Shown here: in pieces, positions 61,147 through 64,000 of the stretch | Position numbering within the stretch: position 1 is the first letter of the stretch | Layout of the letters: the number at the start of each line of letters is the position of its first letter | Origin: JBMNMS01 sp050953445 | Lineage (GTDB): Bacteria > Bacillota > Clostridia > Peptostreptococcales > Anaerovoracaceae | NCBI GenBank assembly: GCA_050953445.1 | Contig: JBMNMS010000002.1 | Coordinates: forward strand, 124,001-188,000 | DNA length: 64,000 bases | Direction: 5' to 3' | The notes under the pieces: model-generated | The model's database searches: none | Told to the model about the DNA's origin: nothing | Seen by the model: the letters and a program-made list of their open reading frames with translations, nothing else | Translations under genes and position numbers: made by a program

Positions 61147-61220
61147 GCGGATGTAGTTCAATGGTAGAACATCAGCCTTCCAAGCTGATAGCGTGAGTTC
61201 GATTCTCATCATCCGCTCCA
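61147..61220 (+). tRNA. tRNA-Gly (TCC)
   Basis: Acceptor GCGGATG/CATCCGC, T discriminator, CCA. Anticodon TCC at 61179-61181. A second glycine isoacceptor only five bases after the first. Confidence 0.96.
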
Positions 61221-61224
61221 TTTT

Positions 61225-61301
61225 GGGCTCATAGCTCAGTTGGATAGAGCAACGGCCTTCTAAGCCGTGTGTCCGGGGTTCGAATCCCTGTGGGCTCACC
61301 A
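61225..61301 (+). tRNA. tRNA-Arg (TCT)
   Basis: Acceptor GGGCTCA pairs with TGGGCTC through two G-U pairs, A discriminator, CCA. Anticodon TCT at 61259-61261. Confidence 0.94.
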
Positions 61302-61322
61302 TTGTCGTATATGTTGGGATAG

Positions 61323-61398
61323 TGGGGTATAGCCAAGTCGGTAAGGCAACGGACTTTGACTCCGTTATGCGTAGGTTCGAGTCCTGCTACCCCAGCCA
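61323..61398 (+). tRNA. tRNA-Gln (TTG)
   Basis: Acceptor TGGGGTA/TACCCCA, G discriminator, CCA. Anticodon TTG at 61356-61358 in an ACGGA/TCCGT stem. Confidence 0.96.
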
Positions 61399-61401
61399 TA
61401 T

Positions 61402-61477
61402 GACCCATTAGCTCAGTCGGCAGAGCACTTGACTTTTAATCAAGGTGTCCCGCGTTCGAATCGCGGATGGGTCACCA
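61402..61477 (+). tRNA. tRNA-Lys (TTT)
   Basis: Acceptor GACCCAT/ATGGGTC, A discriminator, CCA. Anticodon TTT at 61435-61437. Confidence 0.96.
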
Positions 61478-61494
61478 TTATTTTAGGGGCACGT

Positions 61495-61583
61495 GGAGAG
61501 GTGTCCGAGTGGTTTAAGGAGCTGGTCTTGAAAACCAGTGACTCCGAAAGGGGCCGTGGGTTCGAATCCCACCTTCTCCGCCA
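61495..61583 (+). tRNA. tRNA-Ser (TGA)
   Basis: 89 bases with the long variable arm of serine tRNAs. Acceptor GGAGAGG/CTTCTCC (one G-U), G discriminator, CCA. Anticodon TGA at 61529-61531. A GGGTCT/AGACCC hairpin at 61596-61619 lies before the next tRNA. Confidence 0.95.
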
Positions 61584-61640
61584 AGAAAGACAACAGGGTC
61601 TAAAATTATGCCCAGACCCATTTGGGGATAGCTTAAGCCG

Positions 61641-61731
61641 GGAGAAGTACTCAAGAGGCTCAAGAGGACGGTTTGCTAAACCGTTAGGCTGGGTAACCGG
61701 TGCGTGGGTTCGAATCCCACCTTCTCCGCCA
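61641..61731 (+). tRNA. tRNA-Ser (GCT)
   Basis: 91 bases with a long variable arm. Acceptor GGAGAAG/CTTCTCC, G discriminator, CCA. Anticodon GCT at 61675-61677 in an ACGGT/ACCGT stem. Its 3' half is nearly identical to the preceding serine tRNA. Confidence 0.95.
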
Positions 61732-61787
61732 AATTTATTAAGGAACCCAAGGGATTTAGATCCGGACTCAATAAGGGTCAGCCACAC

Positions 61788-61863
61788 AGGGGTATAGCTC
61801 AGTTGGTAGAGCAGTGGTCTCCAAAACCACGTGCCGTGGGTTCGAATCCTACTACCCCTGCCA
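61788..61863 (+). tRNA. tRNA-Trp (CCA)
   Basis: Acceptor AGGGGTA/TACCCCT, G discriminator, CCA. Anticodon CCA at 61821-61823 in a GTGGT/ACCAC stem. Confidence 0.96.
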
Positions 61864-61876
61864 ATTAAATTGTTAG

Positions 61877-61953
<77 letters not shown>

Positions 61954-61989
61954 AAAGGTTTACGCCACAGGTGAAAACCGAGCAAGTTG

Positions 61990-62065
61990 GGGCCATTAGC
62001 TCAGCGGTCAGAGCGTCCGGCTCATAACCGGCAGGTCCGGGGTTCAAATCCCTGATGGCCCACCA
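61990..62065 (+). tRNA. tRNA-Met (CAT), probably elongator
   Basis: Acceptor GGGCCAT/ATGGCCC with a normal first pair, A discriminator, CCA. Anticodon CAT at 62023-62025. The paired position 1 and lack of three G-C pairs in the initiator arrangement exclude the initiator; a lysidine-modified tRNA-Ile2 cannot be excluded from sequence alone. Confidence 0.85.
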
Positions 62066-62083
62066 TTTTAACTTCAAATACAG

Positions 62084-62159
<76 letters not shown>

Positions 62160-62168
62160 GGCAGGAGA

Positions 62169-62209
62169 AGAGCAAACCGTCGATGAAATCCGATGACTGC
62201 TCTTTTTTT
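62169..62209 (+). terminator. Terminator of the tRNA cluster
   Basis: AGAGCA (62169-62174) pairs with TGCTCT (62198-62203), with a partial inner helix GTC...GAC, followed by seven T. Confidence 0.82.
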
Positions 62210-62247
62210 GTATTGCTGATATTAAAACGCATATTAAGGTGAATGAA

Positions 62248-63174
62248 ATGAATATGGAGACCATTATAACCCAGATGTCCATACTTTTTACTATTATTCT
62301 TTTGGGATACATAATAAAGAAGGTGGGAATAATTGATGAGGAGGGGGATAAAAAAATATCCGTACTGTTGTTGATGGTAACCCTTCCGGCCCTTACTATG
62401 GCTTCAGTTATGGTGGATGAAAAAACCCTCTCGAATCAGGAAGTAGGATTATTATTCGGCCTTGCAGGCTTAATGTACCTATTTTTAATAGGGGCGGCTT
62501 TTATTCTGCCAAAGCTGCTTGCAGTTCAAGAAAAAGATGTAGGACTTTTCAGGTTTATGACTATATTTTCCAATATAGGATTTATGGGATTTCCCGTCGT
62601 ACGAGCAATTTTTGGAAATGAGGCTGTGTTTTATGCGGCTATATTCAATATACCTTTTAATCTATTGTCATTTACCCTCGGCATTTATCTTATAACGGAT
62701 GGGAAAGGCAAGGGAAAATTGGATTATAAATTCCTCCTCCATCCGGGGATAATCAGTTCGATTTTAAGTGTCATAATATACCTTTCAAATATATCTATTC
62801 CTAAGCCTGTTGTGCAGGTGTTTACCATGGTAGGGGATGTGACAATTCCCCTTTCCATGATAATAACCGGTTCAGCCCTTGCGATTCTGCCCATAAAAGA
62901 AGTATTCAGTGATGTGAGAATCTATATTTTTTCGCTTATAAAACTATTGCCACTGCCTGTAATATTTTGGTGGATTTTAAGATGGTTTGTAGTCAATCAA
63001 GATATTTTAGGTGTTTCAACTATCATGGTTTCCATGCCTGTGGCAGCAGCGGCAAGTATGTTCGCCACAGCCTATGATGGCAACAAGGAGTTGGCTTCCA
63101 AGGGAATATTCATTTCCACACTTATGTCGCTGGGGACCATTCCATTCATAATGTGGTTATTGTTTATCAGGTAG
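62248..63174 (+). CDS. AEC-family (auxin efflux carrier-like) permease
   Basis: The 308-residue membrane protein has about eight to ten hydrophobic segments in two halves, a shape typical of the AEC family: IILLGYIIKKVGIID at the start, FSNIGFMGFPVVRAIFG in the middle of the first half, and ITIPLSMIITGSAL-like DVTIPLSMIITGSALAI in the second. Bacterial members export or import organic acids such as malate; no substrate can be inferred. AAGGTG six bases before ATG 62248 decides among several nearby starts. Confidence 0.88.
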   Translation: MNMETIITQMSILFTIILLGYIIKKVGIIDEEGDKKISVLLLMVTLPALTMASVMVDEKTLSNQEVGLLFGLAGLMYLFLIGAAFILPKLLAVQEKDVGLFRFMTIFSNIGFMGFPVVRAIFGNEAVFYAAIFNIPFNLLSFTLGIYLITDGKGKGKLDYKFLLHPGIISSILSVIIYLSNISIPKPVVQVFTMVGDVTIPLSMIITGSALAILPIKEVFSDVRIYIFSLIKLLPLPVIFWWILRWFVVNQDILGVSTIMVSMPVAAAASMFATAYDGNKELASKGIFISTLMSLGTIPFIMWLLFIR

Positions 63175-63189
63175 CGAAGGTATGTAATC

Positions 63190-63218
63190 TTGTTTTTATA
63201 GTTTACCACATGTAGAAT
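63190..63218 (+). promoter_or_regulatory. Promoter of tdk
   Basis: TTGTTT at 63190-63195, 17 bases, TAGAAT at 63213-63218. Moderate match. Confidence 0.4.
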
Positions 63219-63273
63219 AAAAACGGCGATCACTATCTTCATAAAGATGCAACCGAATGTGGAAGGAGAAAAA

Positions 63274-63852
63274 ATGGCTCAATTATATTATAGATATAGT
63301 ACCATGAATGCAGGTAAATCCCTGGAAATCATAAAGGTGGCACACAATTATGAGGAACGGGGGAAAAGGGTTTTGACAATTGTACCCCGAATAGATGACA
63401 GACATGGTATCGGATTTATTACGTCCAGGGCGGGGGTGTCCAGGTCGGCCACGGTGATCAATGATGATACCAATGTACTTCAATTGTTTATGGAGGAGAA
63501 TTCGAAAAAGAAAATTGACTGTGTTCTGATAGATGAATGTCAATTTCTAAAAAAGCATCACGTTCAAGAGCTGGTGGAGATTGTTGATAGTTACGACACT
63601 CCGGTATTAACCTATGGACTTAAAAATGATTTTAAAAACGAATTGTTTGAAGGCTCCTATTATATGCTGGTCTATGCGGATAAGATAGAGGAGATAAAGA
63701 CCATATGCTGGTGCGGCAGGAAAGCTACCATGGTGGCACGTATAGAAAATGGCAAAATCGTAAAGACCGGGGAGCAGATACAGATAGGGGGTAACGAAAT
63801 GTATGTTTCCCTTTGTAGAAAACACTATAATGATGGCAGGCTTGGAGAATGA
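63274..63852 (+). CDS. tdk: Thymidine kinase
   Basis: The 192-residue type II thymidine kinase salvages thymidine. It begins AQLYYRYSTMNAGKS (ATP loop STMNAGKS), has CVLIDECQFL (Walker B), YGLKNDFKNELFEGS (lid and thymidine contact), and a zinc site CWCG with C...H near the end (YVSLCRKHYND). The sequence follows the E. coli Tdk pattern throughout. GGAAGGAG precedes ATG 63274, ruling out the frame start at 63247. The end overlaps the convergent radical SAM gene by 28 bases. Confidence 0.95.
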   Translation: MAQLYYRYSTMNAGKSLEIIKVAHNYEERGKRVLTIVPRIDDRHGIGFITSRAGVSRSATVINDDTNVLQLFMEENSKKKIDCVLIDECQFLKKHHVQELVEIVDSYDTPVLTYGLKNDFKNELFEGSYYMLVYADKIEEIKTICWCGRKATMVARIENGKIVKTGEQIQIGGNEMYVSLCRKHYNDGRLGE

Positions 63853-64000
63853 ATCCCCTGAAAAGTCCCTCTTTTTTTAAACTCTTGCTGAATACCGTTT
63901 AAGATGGAACGCTTATCTTTAGCCCATAAAGGCGCCAGCAACCTATCCGTGGGGGCATCACCTGTAAGCCTGTGTATGGTAACGGATTGAGGCAGTATTT
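63825..64000 (-). CDS. C-terminal end of a TIGR01212-type radical SAM protein, cut by the window edge
   Basis: On the minus strand a frame open from base 63998 runs to a TAG at 63827-63825, giving 57 residues. It contains TIHRLTGDAPTDRLLAPLW, then LNGIQQEFKKRGTFQG. This closely follows the C-terminal signature of YtqA/YhcC-type radical SAM proteins (xHRLTGDAP...LVAPLW...RRGTxQG). The family is probably a tRNA or metabolite-modifying enzyme of unknown substrate. The radical SAM cysteines lie outside the window. It converges with tdk, overlapping its last 28 bases. Confidence 0.7.
   Translation of the reverse strand, partial: ILPQSVTIHRLTGDAPTDRLLAPLWAKDKRSILNGIQQEFKKRGTFQGIHSPSLPSL

Noticed and set aside
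61596..61619. Hairpin between the two serine tRNAs as a terminator
   Set aside because: Six-bp stem with no T-run behind it; more likely a processing spacer.

Overview
The window is a 64-kb stretch of chromosome from a low-to-moderate-GC, endospore-forming Firmicute, most likely an anaerobic member of the Clostridia. Spore formation is indicated by spoVS, spoIIM, yunB and a PdaB-like polysaccharide deacetylase. The Firmicute placement rests on CodY, HslVU with a CodW-type N-terminal extension, a valS T-box, an FMN riboswitch, strong AGGAGG ribosome-binding sites and frequent TTG/GTG starts. A 1413-residue protein combining two acyl-CoA dehydratase activase domains with dehydratase-related domains, and a nickel-pincer cofactor cluster, fit an anaerobe. 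I cannot name the genus. No phage, insertion sequence or CRISPR array is visible.

Layout: 1-5.2 kb is a macromolecular-synthesis operon (3' part of dgt, dnaG, sigA, trmK, a DUF34/Nif3 gene), followed by RNase P RNA. 5.7-17.5 kb holds exonuclease III, a MATE exporter on the minus strand, a secreted YcdB/SLH protein, the giant CoA-activase, yebC, a CmpB-like membrane protein and a beta-CASP nuclease. 17.6-20.9 kb is a minus-strand group (yprB-like exonuclease, metallophosphoesterase, proA). A small C-rich RNA gene is predicted on the minus strand at 20.9-21.0 kb, divergent from spoVS. 21.6-23.8 kb is proB-proC-nudix, convergent with spoIIM.

24.5-30.3 kb is rplS, then rbgA-rnhB-cbiM-larE-larB-larC, joining ribosome assembly and RNase HII to nickel import and nickel-pincer nucleotide synthesis. 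30.3-34.1 kb is the FMN-riboswitch-controlled ribD-ribE-ribBA-ribH operon. 34.1-40.7 kb is T-box-valS-folC, a lipid kinase, a GNAT acetyltransferase and trxB. 40.9-43.3 kb holds a YkvI transporter, the deacetylase and an SSB-like protein; 43.3-49.6 kb is plsX-rnc-smc-ftsY. 49.8-58.5 kb is yraN-comM-dprA, topA-hslV-hslU, codY and yunB, then hflX and an IMPACT-family gene to 60.4 kb.

60.5-62.2 kb is a cluster of 16 tRNA genes, all with encoded CCA. The window closes with an AEC permease, an E. coli-type thymidine kinase and, convergent with it, the 3' end of a radical SAM gene cut by the window edge. Most of the region is conserved housekeeping sequence. The points most worth a second look are the C-rich small RNA, a perfect -1 slippery heptamer at the LarC1/LarC2 boundary of an unsplit larC, two tandem terminators behind the FMN aptamer, and an apparently leaderless hflX mRNA.
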